A stretch of DNA of 64,000 nt, from the NCBI RefSeq assembly GCF_039537985.1, contig NZ_BAABBN010000012.1, positions 62,001 to 126,000 on the forward strand, written 5' to 3'. The notes beneath the pieces were generated by a model. The model had not been told where the DNA came from and did not search any database. It worked only from the letters and a program-made list of their open reading frames with translations. This DNA is from Litoribacillus peritrichatus. Its GTDB lineage: Bacteria; Pseudomonadota; Gammaproteobacteria; Pseudomonadales; Litoribrevibacteraceae. A program made the position numbers and the translations under genes. Within the stretch, counting starts at the first letter, position 1. Every line of letters begins with the position of its first letter. Of the stretch, positions 25,446 through 34,453 are shown one piece after another.

Positions 25446-25520
25446 TAGTTGACCGGCACTTAGTTGACCGGCCCTTAGCAGACCTGTATTTGTTAGACCT
25501 GTACTTGGTAGACCTGAACG
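25446..25520. repeat. Five tandem 15-bp degenerate repeats
   Basis: Units at 25446, 25461, 25476, 25491 and 25506 read TAGTTGACCGGCACT, TAGTTGACCGGCCCT, TAGCAGACCTGTATT, TGTTAGACCTGTACT and TGGTAGACCTGAACG. They follow the chrR stop by ten bases. The antisense frame gives a repetitive Arg-Ser-Thr-Lys pattern, which is a by-product of the repeats rather than a protein. Confidence 0.75.
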
Positions 25521-25556
25521 GTAAGCTCAGGCCTGACAAGAAACAAACCTAAGAAT

Positions 25557-25582
25557 AAAGCGGCCATTAAGCCGCTTTAATC
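25557..25582 (-). terminator. Intrinsic terminator of the M19-like/ricin gene
   Basis: AAAGCGGC (25557-25564) pairs perfectly with GCCGCTTT (25571-25578) around a six-base loop, just downstream of the minus-strand stop at 25591. It may also end the rpoE-chrR transcript on the plus strand. Confidence 0.75.
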
Positions 25583-25590
25583 AGCCGCGA

Positions 25591-28536
25591 TCAGTTAAGC
25601 CCCGCTCGCCATTTTTGGTTATTGCCACCATGAGATCGCCACATCACAATGGCATCTCCATTGCTCGTTCCGCTGGCATCAATGACCTGATTAGAGTCCA
25701 GTCTGGCACTGAAAACATTACCATGCTTGTTGAACTGCTGGTTCATGTTACTTTCCTGGCAATCCCAAATCTGCAGCTGACTGCCATTACTGGTATTGCC
25801 TCCTGGAATGTCCAGACACTTATTGCCTTCTAGCTGGCTTTTTAAAGTGCCTTTGATCGGATCAAAATACCACTGCTGTGCTGGTGTACCATTACAAGCA
25901 TGCAACTGAACCTTCGTACCATTTGCGGAATTACTTCCCGTGACGTCCAAGCATTTACCTTCACGCTTATCCCGGAAATCAACCCAGGTATGAATTGCCG
26001 TCATAGGGCGTAATTCCCATTCTTGCCAGTCCGCGCCATGGTATTCCCATTGACCGACGTTATCACCGTTTCCATAACCGTAGGCATCAGCCACGATGTT
26101 TTCGTTATGTTTGCTGGCTAATCGGTTATCTGTGTATGTCCAGCGCAGATTATCACTGTCAACACAGTCCCAAATCACAATCTCTCCGTTATTGTATGCC
26201 TGGCCTCGGTTGTCTAAACACTTGGTACGGTCAGCACGATTTTCAAACATTTGCTTTTCTTTGTTGTAAATCCAGTGTTGATCAAAGGACTCATCATCGC
26301 AGTTCCAGAGCTGCACATTAGTACCGTTATTCAAATTGTCATCGTGACCAGGAATGTCCATACAGCGACCGGCTTTGCGATTATAGATTTTGACAAACTG
26401 CTCCAACGGATCAACGTAATCCGTATTGGTGTTGCCTTCCGCCCGCTCCCACATTTGGATGTAAGCTTCCGCAGAGTTCATAACGGATTCATAAATCCGC
26501 TCCGACGTCTGCTCTCGAATGTCCTGAACGTGATCAGCAACCAACCCATATTGTGCAATACCGTCTTGATTGAGATCGAAGACTCGATTACCCGAAACCT
26601 GCTTATCAAATACCAATCCAAATTCATTGGTGAATGGATAGCTCAAAGGATTAGTCGCTACATCCCCTCTTGGCCCGGCCTGACCTCCTAAACCACTCAT
26701 GTCCGTTCCGAAAGCTACGGCGTGCAGATATGGCGTTTTTTCAACTTCATCCAAATAAGCTGAAATACTGCCACCGACAGAACTGGCGTTTGAGTTGTAT
26801 GGTGCCACGAAACCGCCCGAATGAATCAGTCGTTTCATATTATTGTGCAGGCCACCGTTTTTAGCAGAGTTCATCCAGCTGTGAGAAGAAATGATGCCGC
26901 TGTAATTCCTGGCTTCAACAATATTCATGATCGCAGTGGCAGAGTCCGCGCTGGCATGATCCAGTTCAATCAGCATTTTCTTATCAATCATGCGATTCAC
27001 AAGATACACACCCAGCTCGCTTAAACCGTGCTTATTGCAATGATCAATGGTTTCATCGTATTCCGGGTTGGCACCCGCAGCATCGAGAATTTCCTTAATG
27101 AAAGGCACGTCGCCAATCAAAGGGAAACCCGACTTAAACGGCTTTCCTCGGGTTTCATCATCACACTCTTTGGTTTCGAAGAAACGATCGCTGGCCAAGA
27201 GTTGCCCGACATTAATAAAGCCATCTTCAACCCGCGAGCCACTTAAATGATTGTCAAACTTATGAGCCGGATAAATCGTTCGAATGCCTAAATCATACAA
27301 TTCGTTTAACGCCGCTTCGACGGTGTTGCGATTACATCCGTCTTTTAAGCCACAATTGAACGTCTCAGACGCCTCAACCCCCATCAACACCGCCATTTGA
27401 CCATTCGCAATGACCGCTCGGGCTTCTTCAGGAGATTCAACCAACTGGAAGAATCCTTTACCCGGCCCGCCAGCCTGAGCATCAATATAATCTTGCATTT
27501 CATTCAGGCGTTGAACCTGAAGGCGGATACTGTCCATGGTGTTACAGCTGTTTGGATTAATCCAACTGGCCGGGTTCACCGTGGACTGAACTTTACAGAG
27601 CACTTCATTTTCCACGAGATCCGTGACCATCAACCGCAGGCCAGATAAATAAGCGCGTTCAATCCATTTATAATAATAACCGGAATGGCTCATTTGCTGA
27701 TGATTTGGCCACCAGGGAAAGTCCGGCCAGCCGCGTGTATCGTAACGATTATTAACATCGCCGAAGGTGTACAGATTGCCAATGATGTCCAACGACCCAT
27801 TCGGCCCATGCACAGCTTTGCTGTCCTTCAAAGCCTCTTCCACGCCCCACCGATGGAACGGTTTGCCATGCATCATTTTACCGCCCATGAACTCATAAGA
27901 CGTGATGTGCGTGTGTGGATCAACGTAGCCTCGAATTGGCTCATCAACGTTGCCTTTTAACACGTCCCGGTTGCCTGTAACGTTAACCGTGACTTCAGGA
28001 AACGGTTTACAGTCATTTTGAGCTACCAAATTAAACTTGGTTTCACTTGAGTTGTTACCTGGATTTAAAAGGTCAAAGAAATACATGGTTCCACGTTCAT
28101 AATGATGACGAAGACCCATATTCAAACCATTACCATGAAACTTATACTGAAAACCATTCGCTGTATTTCCCTCGGCTGACACTCGCCATTCCGCAAATAC
28201 CCCGGCATACCGCCCTGCACTGACTTCTGCGGGTAAGTGACTCGCAAAATAGCGTCCATCTTTGTCAGTCAGCATATAATTGGAGAATGACGTTGGCTTA
28301 AAATAAAAGTGTGCAGCTTCCTCAACAGAAACATTCTCGAAGCGATAGCTGAGACCATTATCAACCACCCCTCCCTGATGATACTTTTTAATAAAGTTAC
28401 CGTTCTCAGGCGACTGGATTGCATAACAACCCTGAGCTAACTCATAAACGGCATTTTCATTTTCTCCGGCCTGAACGTACGCTGAACACAGCGATGTGCA
28501 GGCTAACATGCCTGCGGTGACGTGTTTTATATCCAT
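25591..28536 (-). CDS. Secreted M19-like metallohydrolase with two C-terminal ricin-type lectin domains
   Basis: 981 residues from ATG 28536, with a signal peptide ending near CSAYVQA. After a ~180-residue N-terminal beta-rich region, an amidohydrolase-type domain begins GYVDPHTHITSYEFMGGKMM and contains IELDHASADSA and SSHSWMNS, resembling renal-dipeptidase (peptidase M19) metal sites. The C-terminal ~270 residues hold two beta-trefoil ricin lectins with repeated CLD and Q-x-W signatures (KCLDVTGSNSANGTKVQL ... AQQWYF). The protein is probably exported and binds glycans; substrate unknown. The upstream 410 bp has no gene. Confidence 0.85.
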   Translation of the reverse strand: MDIKHVTAGMLACTSLCSAYVQAGENENAVYELAQGCYAIQSPENGNFIKKYHQGGVVDNGLSYRFENVSVEEAAHFYFKPTSFSNYMLTDKDGRYFASHLPAEVSAGRYAGVFAEWRVSAEGNTANGFQYKFHGNGLNMGLRHHYERGTMYFFDLLNPGNNSSETKFNLVAQNDCKPFPEVTVNVTGNRDVLKGNVDEPIRGYVDPHTHITSYEFMGGKMMHGKPFHRWGVEEALKDSKAVHGPNGSLDIIGNLYTFGDVNNRYDTRGWPDFPWWPNHQQMSHSGYYYKWIERAYLSGLRLMVTDLVENEVLCKVQSTVNPASWINPNSCNTMDSIRLQVQRLNEMQDYIDAQAGGPGKGFFQLVESPEEARAVIANGQMAVLMGVEASETFNCGLKDGCNRNTVEAALNELYDLGIRTIYPAHKFDNHLSGSRVEDGFINVGQLLASDRFFETKECDDETRGKPFKSGFPLIGDVPFIKEILDAAGANPEYDETIDHCNKHGLSELGVYLVNRMIDKKMLIELDHASADSATAIMNIVEARNYSGIISSHSWMNSAKNGGLHNNMKRLIHSGGFVAPYNSNASSVGGSISAYLDEVEKTPYLHAVAFGTDMSGLGGQAGPRGDVATNPLSYPFTNEFGLVFDKQVSGNRVFDLNQDGIAQYGLVADHVQDIREQTSERIYESVMNSAEAYIQMWERAEGNTNTDYVDPLEQFVKIYNRKAGRCMDIPGHDDNLNNGTNVQLWNCDDESFDQHWIYNKEKQMFENRADRTKCLDNRGQAYNNGEIVIWDCVDSDNLRWTYTDNRLASKHNENIVADAYGYGNGDNVGQWEYHGADWQEWELRPMTAIHTWVDFRDKREGKCLDVTGSNSANGTKVQLHACNGTPAQQWYFDPIKGTLKSQLEGNKCLDIPGGNTSNGSQLQIWDCQESNMNQQFNKHGNVFSARLDSNQVIDASGTSNGDAIVMWRSHGGNNQKWRAGLN

Positions 28537-28947
28537 TCGAATCTCTTTATCATTGTTATTATTTTTTACGAACGATGAAACAACGATACAGCACATACAC
28601 CGTTGGTTTAGGAAGCGCTCAAAACGAATGAAGCTCCCATAAGAAAAACAGATTAGAAAAGCTCAATCCTATGGGTCAATAAAAAAGATTATGCAAAAAC
28701 TGCAAGAGTCATCAAAAGATTAAACTGGATTCCTCAAAAAGTTCAAAACTCGCTATGCAATTCCAACAACCGCATGATTTACATACGTTTTTGATGAGAT
28801 AGTTATCATAAAAAATAAGAAATCAATGATTTATCCAGCGCCTATATTTAGACGCCAGAACTGAGAAAATCGGACAAAATATAATGACAATTCTGAACCC
28901 GTATTTGTGAAGGGCCTTCCTTGGCCTTCGAAGAGAAAGGTCACATG
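28537..28947. other. AT-rich intergenic region, no gene seen
   Basis: 411 bp between two minus-strand genes. It should hold the promoter of the M19-like gene and the end of the catalase transcript. Near 28910-28935 GAAGGGCCTTCC...GGCCTTCG could form a weak stem after the catalase stop. No ORF, RNA gene or repeat is convincing. Confidence 0.5.
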
Positions 28948-30414
28948 TTAAGCTTTCAGTGCTGAACTCACTCTGCTCCCGTAATCAGCATCTGCTTTAG
29001 TAAACTGTTCAACCATTCTGGCCTGAACAGACTCGGTGGCCATGCTTAGCCCTCCCACAATATTGCTGACCAGCTGTTGTTTCTGATGGTCAGACATCAA
29101 GCGGTATAAATCCCCTGCCTGACTGAAGTAATCTTCGTCCGATTGATCATGATGTCCGATCCAGGCATCCTCTAAAACAGGCATCGGTGGTGCGGTAAAT
29201 TGTGCATCCGGTGCAGGTTCACCCTGATGTATTTGATCATTCGGATAAAAGTTAATTCCAGCCCCCTGATTATTAGTCGCCAATTCACCACCGTGCGCCG
29301 GGCACATTCCTGCAAAAGCCCCATCCCTTTGATAGTGCTGCACCGGACAACGTGGCGCATTCACCGGTATTTGATTCACATTGGCACCAACTCGGTATCT
29401 ATGTGCATCCTGATATGCCAACAATCTGGCCTGAAGCATTTTATCTGGTGAAGCACCGATACCAGGCACCAAATTACTTGGTGCAAAGGCCGCTTGTTCA
29501 GTTTCCGCAAAATAATTATCTACGTTACGATTCAACTCCAGCTTGCCAATTTCTATCAGAGGATAATCCTTGTGAGACCATACTTTGGTTAGATCAAATG
29601 GATTCACCGAATAACTTCGGGCTTCGGCTTCTGGCATAATCTGAACCTTAACCGTCCAACTCGGAAAGTCACCTTTATCAATCGACTCAACCAAATCTTG
29701 CTGAGCGCCAAACGGGCTCATCTTAACGGCTTCTTCCTCAGTCAGAGTTTTAATGCCCTGATCCGTTTTAAAATGCCATTTCACCCAAAAGCGCTCCCCT
29801 GCTTTATTCCAGAAACTCAAAGTATGAGAGCCAAAACCGTGCATGTGTCGCAAGGAATACGGGATACCCCGATCAGACATTAAAATGGTCATCTGATGCA
29901 GTGATTGTGGGTGATTCGCCCAAAATTCAAACATTTTTGCAGGGTTGGGCAAATTAGTTCTCGGGTCTTTCTTTTGAGAGTGCACAAAGTCAGGAAATTT
30001 AATGGGGTCATTCAAGAAAAAGACTGGTGTGTTATTCCCGACTAAATCAAAGTTTCCTTGGTCGGTATAGAACTTCACTGCAAAACCTCTTGGGTCTCGG
30101 GCATAGTCGCTGGAATCCTGGCCGCCTCCCACCGTTGAAAATCTCAGGAAAACCTCAGTTTTATCACCTGGCGTTTGTAAAAATGAAGCGATGGAGAAAT
30201 CACTCAAAGACTTGCTTAACGTAAATGAGCCATAAGCTCCAGTGCCTCTTGCATGAACCACCCGCTCGGGAATTCGTTCACGGTTAAAATGGGCTAACTT
30301 TTCAAATAAATAATGATTATCATAAGTTAAGGGGCCTCTCTGGCCCACACTTATGCTGTTATTGTCTTCTGAAACTGGTGCACCACTGGATGTGGTTAGC
30401 GTTGTCTTGGCCAT
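28948..30414 (-). CDS. katA: Monofunctional haem catalase
   Basis: 488 residues, a small-subunit (clade 3-like) catalase. The N-terminus has the active His in RVVHARGTGAYGSF, the distal Asn in VGNNTPVFFL, and the proximal haem-ligand Tyr in RLLAYQDAHRYRVGAN. It converts H2O2 to water and oxygen in the cytoplasm. The gene is solitary. A clear start is MAKTTLTTSSGAP at 30414. The symbol katA is by family resemblance. Confidence 0.95.
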   Translation of the reverse strand: MAKTTLTTSSGAPVSEDNNSISVGQRGPLTYDNHYLFEKLAHFNRERIPERVVHARGTGAYGSFTLSKSLSDFSIASFLQTPGDKTEVFLRFSTVGGGQDSSDYARDPRGFAVKFYTDQGNFDLVGNNTPVFFLNDPIKFPDFVHSQKKDPRTNLPNPAKMFEFWANHPQSLHQMTILMSDRGIPYSLRHMHGFGSHTLSFWNKAGERFWVKWHFKTDQGIKTLTEEEAVKMSPFGAQQDLVESIDKGDFPSWTVKVQIMPEAEARSYSVNPFDLTKVWSHKDYPLIEIGKLELNRNVDNYFAETEQAAFAPSNLVPGIGASPDKMLQARLLAYQDAHRYRVGANVNQIPVNAPRCPVQHYQRDGAFAGMCPAHGGELATNNQGAGINFYPNDQIHQGEPAPDAQFTAPPMPVLEDAWIGHHDQSDEDYFSQAGDLYRLMSDHQKQQLVSNIVGGLSMATESVQARMVEQFTKADADYGSRVSSALKA

Positions 30415-30572
30415 AACTGTTCTCCATTTTTAGCATTATTCTTGATCAATTAAATTGATAACGAAAATTATTTAATGCACGTTGCTGAGAAAAGAATAGA
30501 CGCCATGACAACAATAAAAAAATTAATTATAAGAATACATTTAATTGATTTTAACTATCAACATCCATTGAA

Positions 30573-31463
30573 TTAAGTGCCGCTCGCAATAATATTCTGG
30601 TACAAATCATAACGCCCGCCACCCGGTTCAAAGACGGCTCGCATCCTCGCTTTTTGGCCTTTAGTGAACATAACCAGCACATCATCGTCAGAGTAATCCA
30701 TGAAGTTCATGAACATGTCATTACTTCCACAAGAACTGGCCGGGTGATTTGGCTTGCCATTGTATTCAGTAAAGGAAGTGGGAGTATCGTTAACCAAATC
30801 TGTGATATCGCACGATTCTTTCTCACCAAAAATATGTATTAAATTCAGCCAATGGCCAATTTCGTGCGTAGCCGTCCGGCCTTTTGTATTAGTGCCATAG
30901 AGGGGTTCCACCGTCCCCATCATTCGATAATCCATCACGACGCCATCGGTTAAGGGGTCTCCACCAGGAAACTGGCCAGACCCGGCAAAGCCAACCCGAC
31001 CATTTCGGTCTGCAGAATCATACAACCAGATATTCAAATATTGATCAGTAGGCCAGGCGTCTTTGCCGCCTGAGTTAGTGAAATAAATATCATCAAGCTC
31101 AGTGTTACCCTGTAAGGTTCGGGTTATGCCACTAGTAGGCATACCATTTGGATCAATTTCCGCCATTTTGAACTCAATCTCCACATCGGCAATTAAATCC
31201 ACAAACTCATCAGGCACTGTGTTTAGGTCTTCATTCAAAGCTCTGAAGTCTTGATTTAAAACAGCAAGCTGAGAGAGTATTTTTTCATTACTAAGATTGG
31301 ACTCAGGGTATTCATCGTCATATAACACATGCACAACCATGGGTATCACCAATACATTGGAGCGGTCTTCTCCAGGCGTTACTGCTGGTGAATCATTCGA
31401 GCCTCCGCCACTGCAGGCAGCTAACAAAATTGCACAGCAGGCAAACATGCTTGGTTTCATCAT
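30573..31463 (-). CDS. M43-family (pappalysin-like) zinc metalloprotease lipoprotein
   Basis: 296 residues. The N-terminal signal ends in the lipobox LLAACSGGG, so it is a lipoprotein. The catalytic motif ATHEIGHWLNLIHIFG (HExxHxxNLxH) and a Met-turn in MNFMDYSDDD are the signatures of M43 cytophagalysins. GKDAWPTDQYLNIWL is also typical. It is probably a secreted or surface protease. It stands alone, divergent from the first solute-binding protein. Confidence 0.92.
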   Translation of the reverse strand: MMKPSMFACCAILLAACSGGGSNDSPAVTPGEDRSNVLVIPMVVHVLYDDEYPESNLSNEKILSQLAVLNQDFRALNEDLNTVPDEFVDLIADVEIEFKMAEIDPNGMPTSGITRTLQGNTELDDIYFTNSGGKDAWPTDQYLNIWLYDSADRNGRVGFAGSGQFPGGDPLTDGVVMDYRMMGTVEPLYGTNTKGRTATHEIGHWLNLIHIFGEKESCDITDLVNDTPTSFTEYNGKPNHPASSCGSNDMFMNFMDYSDDDVLVMFTKGQKARMRAVFEPGGGRYDLYQNIIASGT

Positions 31464-31693
31464 TATTAATTCATCCTTGATTATCAGAATCCATCATTAT
31501 TAAACACAGTTCTTTTAATAAAATATATTTACATATCAACAACTTAAACCAATTCATCACTGTGACAGATACTCAAAGTTCTATCAATATATAAAATGGT
31601 TTTATAGCGCACATTCAACTCTGACTTCTTTAACCAAAGATCCTCCTATAATAAAAATATCTGTGCATATGATTGAGATCAAAGACATTCAAA

Positions 31694-32419
31694 ATGAACA
31701 AAACCTTAAAGTTCATAAGCTATGTAACCATATTGGCTCTTTCTCAAGTATCAAACGCTGAAACACTTATATTCTACGAGGGTGATCCTCCCCTCTCGCA
31801 CAAAGCACATCAGCAGCCCAACGGCGTCTATTACGACATTGTCACAGCCGTCTTTGATGACTTAAATATCCAGCACGATATCGTCAGCTTGCCATTTAAA
31901 CGCGCATTAATAAGAGCAAAAGAAGGCAAAGGAATCGTAGCTGGCATTTTCAAAACGGATGACCGAGCCAAATTTCTGGATTTTTCGGATAATTTTTACA
32001 GCACAAAGGTGGTTCTATTCACACGAAAAGACCATAGCTTTCCGTTCAGCAAAATTTCAGACTTAGAGGGAAAAGTAATAGGAGCAAAACTGGGTTGGAG
32101 TTATGGAAAACGCTTTGATCAAGCCAGAAGCAATAAATTGTTTACAGTAATAGAAGGCGAATCTGACGATCTGATTCGGCAACTGCTTCTGGGTCGTACC
32201 GACTCATTCATAGACAATAAATTAACAGGCATCCATTCCACAAAAAATAATGGTGTAGCCGATCTGGTTGAAATCATTCCAATTCCCATTGATACAGGAC
32301 CACATTATCTAGGCGCTAAAAAAGACACAAAGAGGCAACTATTAATGAAATTCAATCAACAACTAAAAGTACTTGAGCAAGATGGTCGATATCAAAAAAT
32401 TCTGGAAAAATATCTGTAA
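31694..32419 (+). CDS. Orphan periplasmic solute-binding protein, family 3 (copy 1)
   Basis: 241 residues from ATG 31694. A signal peptide ends near SQVSNAE. The bilobed SBP_bac_3 pattern follows: LIFYEGDPPLSH at the first lobe, FDDLNIQHDIVSLPFKRAL, and the hinge region EGKVIGAKLGWSYG. No permease or ATPase is adjacent. Such orphan proteins often bind amino-acid-like ligands or feed sensor kinases. First of three consecutive members. Confidence 0.85.
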   Translation: MNKTLKFISYVTILALSQVSNAETLIFYEGDPPLSHKAHQQPNGVYYDIVTAVFDDLNIQHDIVSLPFKRALIRAKEGKGIVAGIFKTDDRAKFLDFSDNFYSTKVVLFTRKDHSFPFSKISDLEGKVIGAKLGWSYGKRFDQARSNKLFTVIEGESDDLIRQLLLGRTDSFIDNKLTGIHSTKNNGVADLVEIIPIPIDTGPHYLGAKKDTKRQLLMKFNQQLKVLEQDGRYQKILEKYL

Positions 32420-32603
32420 ATCACGAAAAGATGATTCCAATATCAGGCTTACCGCACCTCGAATTCAGTACTAAAAATCCCATTTCAGGACACAGTGTCT
32501 TTGCCTGCACTTACTGTCAATTTAACGCCCTTAGAAGATCAGTTGTCGCACTCCCGCATACACTATACTTTAATCAATTACTGAACCGGAGTCAGAAATT
32601 CTC

Positions 32604-33479
32604 GTGAAGACCAGTTTACTGACCAGAAAAATCTTCATAATTATTTTATGCCTTATCGCTCATAGATCTTACGCGGCGGGAGAGTGCACTCTGTCCCTTG
32701 TTTACAAAGACAAGGGAAAGCCTGGTTATATGGCTCCGGCACCGAACAATGAAGGTCTCTATAAAGCACTCTACCAAGAAGTCGCGCACAACCTAGGGTG
32801 TAAACTATCCATTCAAAGATATCCCAAAAAGCGCACTCACAGATTACTAAAATCGGGAGAAGCTGACTTATATCCAAGCACCGGTTTTGATAATGACCGC
32901 GCGCAATATTTGTTTTATATACCAAATGGATTATTTCGGTACGAAGCATATTTCGGCCTAGCACCAGACTTCATAAACAACCTAAAAAGCATCTCAGAAA
33001 TTAACCAATACGGGCTCACTTGGGTTTTCGAAGCTGGAAGCACAACCAGTAAAATTGCAAAAGCCTTTAAAGTTCCAAACAAACCTATTACGAAATTAAC
33101 CGACAGTCGCGCAATAACCATGTTAAAGAATGGACGGCTCATCTTTTACCGCATCATCAAAGAGGATTACTTCAAATATTTAGCCGCCCATAATCTAGAA
33201 GACTTAACGAGTTTAAAAATTTCAACACACAAGTCTTGTTGCAAAGCAAAGTCCCAAGAACTCTACACAGGCATATCCAGAAAATCGAACATTTACCAGG
33301 AAGAAGCAAACGCATTATTTAACCCGGGCAAACCTCTCTCGGCCAACAACGTTCCATATAAACTAAGCAGTAGCTCATTGGCTTATCGCCTTGCGTCAGA
33401 AATGAGAACAATGGTTGCTTCCGGAAGAATTGATGCACTTTATCAGCAATATATTGTTGCCCCAGGACATACGCCCTGA
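32604..33479 (+). CDS. Orphan periplasmic solute-binding protein, family 3 (copy 2)
   Basis: 291 residues; GTG start at 32604. Signal peptide ends near SYAAGECT. It retains the SBP_bac_3 layout (LYPSTGFDNDRAQYLFYIPNGLFR, then ITKLTDSRAITMLKNGRL), but is clearly divergent from copies 1 and 3, with extra Cys residues (KSCCKAKS). Ligand unknown. Second of three consecutive members, separated by 185 bp from copy 1. Confidence 0.82.
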   Translation: MKTSLLTRKIFIIILCLIAHRSYAAGECTLSLVYKDKGKPGYMAPAPNNEGLYKALYQEVAHNLGCKLSIQRYPKKRTHRLLKSGEADLYPSTGFDNDRAQYLFYIPNGLFRYEAYFGLAPDFINNLKSISEINQYGLTWVFEAGSTTSKIAKAFKVPNKPITKLTDSRAITMLKNGRLIFYRIIKEDYFKYLAAHNLEDLTSLKISTHKSCCKAKSQELYTGISRKSNIYQEEANALFNPGKPLSANNVPYKLSSSSLAYRLASEMRTMVASGRIDALYQQYIVAPGHTP

Positions 33480-33601
33480 TCACACATCAGAGAACAACTT
33501 ACATAGCAATCTAAGTGTTGACTTATCTGGTGTTATTACTGATTTCCACTAGTATTTATGCTGTAAATATAAGGTGTTATGTCATTAAGAGATTAACTTT
33601 C

Positions 33602-34417
33602 ATGCAAAGGCACATAATTTGTTTGTTATTTTCTTTAATTCTGCCTGGTCAGTTACAGGCTGAAAACATGACATGGTGTGCCTACTTTAATTGGAAACCC
33701 TGGATTTATCTCACCAGTCAGGGAGAACATGCTGGCATCCTGATTGACCAATTATCTCTATTTCAACAAATTAACCCTTCTATTACAGTTACGCTCAAAT
33801 TCATAGACAATTGGAAGCGATGTCAGGCAGAAGTCGCCAGTGGCAAAATATCCTTCATTCTCGGTGCGAATAAAACACCGGAGCGTGAAAAGAAGTTCGA
33901 CTACCTACCGGAGCCTTCGTTTTTAAATCATTCAAGCATGCTTGCGTACTCGGCATTAAACAACGATAAAATCCAGAAAATTCACTCCCTGAATGATTTA
34001 AAGCGTTATCGGCTTGCCATGGTAAGAGGTAATTCTTATGGCGATACACTGGATACGTTTATAAAAACATTAGAAAATGACCAGGTCGGTGAAGTCAGTT
34101 CTCAAGGTCAAATATTAAAACTTGTTAGCATCAAACGTTATGATTACTTTTTATTGCCCGCCGGAACACTAGCAACAACCATCAAAAAATACCAACAGGC
34201 CTTTCCTACACTTTCCAGTCACCAATTCAGAGTTATCTATGAAATACCAAGAGCAACTCCTGTTTATATTGTCTTTGGTAAAAACACAGGAAATTATGAA
34301 AAATACGCTGAACAATGGCTCTCAACATTAAAAGCATACTATTCATCCGTTAATTTTGATGACGAGGTAAGGCGTCATCAAAATACAAATGGGCAACTAG
34401 GTTCAAAAACCAAATAA
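33602..34417 (+). CDS. Orphan periplasmic solute-binding protein, family 3 (copy 3)
   Basis: 271 residues from ATG 33602; the frame extends to 33515, but the signal peptide MQRHIICLLFSLILPGQLQA starts here. MTWCAYFNWKPWIYL and GANKTPEREKKFDYLPEPS fit SBP_bac_3. It ends just before a hairpin shared with the convergent GMC gene. As with its neighbours, no membrane permease is encoded nearby. Confidence 0.83.
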   Translation: MQRHIICLLFSLILPGQLQAENMTWCAYFNWKPWIYLTSQGEHAGILIDQLSLFQQINPSITVTLKFIDNWKRCQAEVASGKISFILGANKTPEREKKFDYLPEPSFLNHSSMLAYSALNNDKIQKIHSLNDLKRYRLAMVRGNSYGDTLDTFIKTLENDQVGEVSSQGQILKLVSIKRYDYFLLPAGTLATTIKKYQQAFPTLSSHQFRVIYEIPRATPVYIVFGKNTGNYEKYAEQWLSTLKAYYSSVNFDDEVRRHQNTNGQLGSKTK

Positions 34418-34448
34418 AACCAGACCCGTTGTTCGAAGGCCTGGTTTG
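34411..34448. terminator. Terminator-like hairpin between convergent genes
   Basis: AAAACCAG near 34416-34423 pairs with CTGGTTT near 34440-34446, with TTTGT following on the plus strand. It lies between the stops of the third solute-binding protein gene and the GMC oxidoreductase gene. Confidence 0.55.
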
Positions 34449-34453
34449 TCCTC

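Noticed and set aside
25288..25539. Minus-strand frame with repeated Arg-Ser-Thr-Lys units
   Set aside because: The repeats come from the 15-bp tandem DNA array and the frame overlaps chrR; not a gene.
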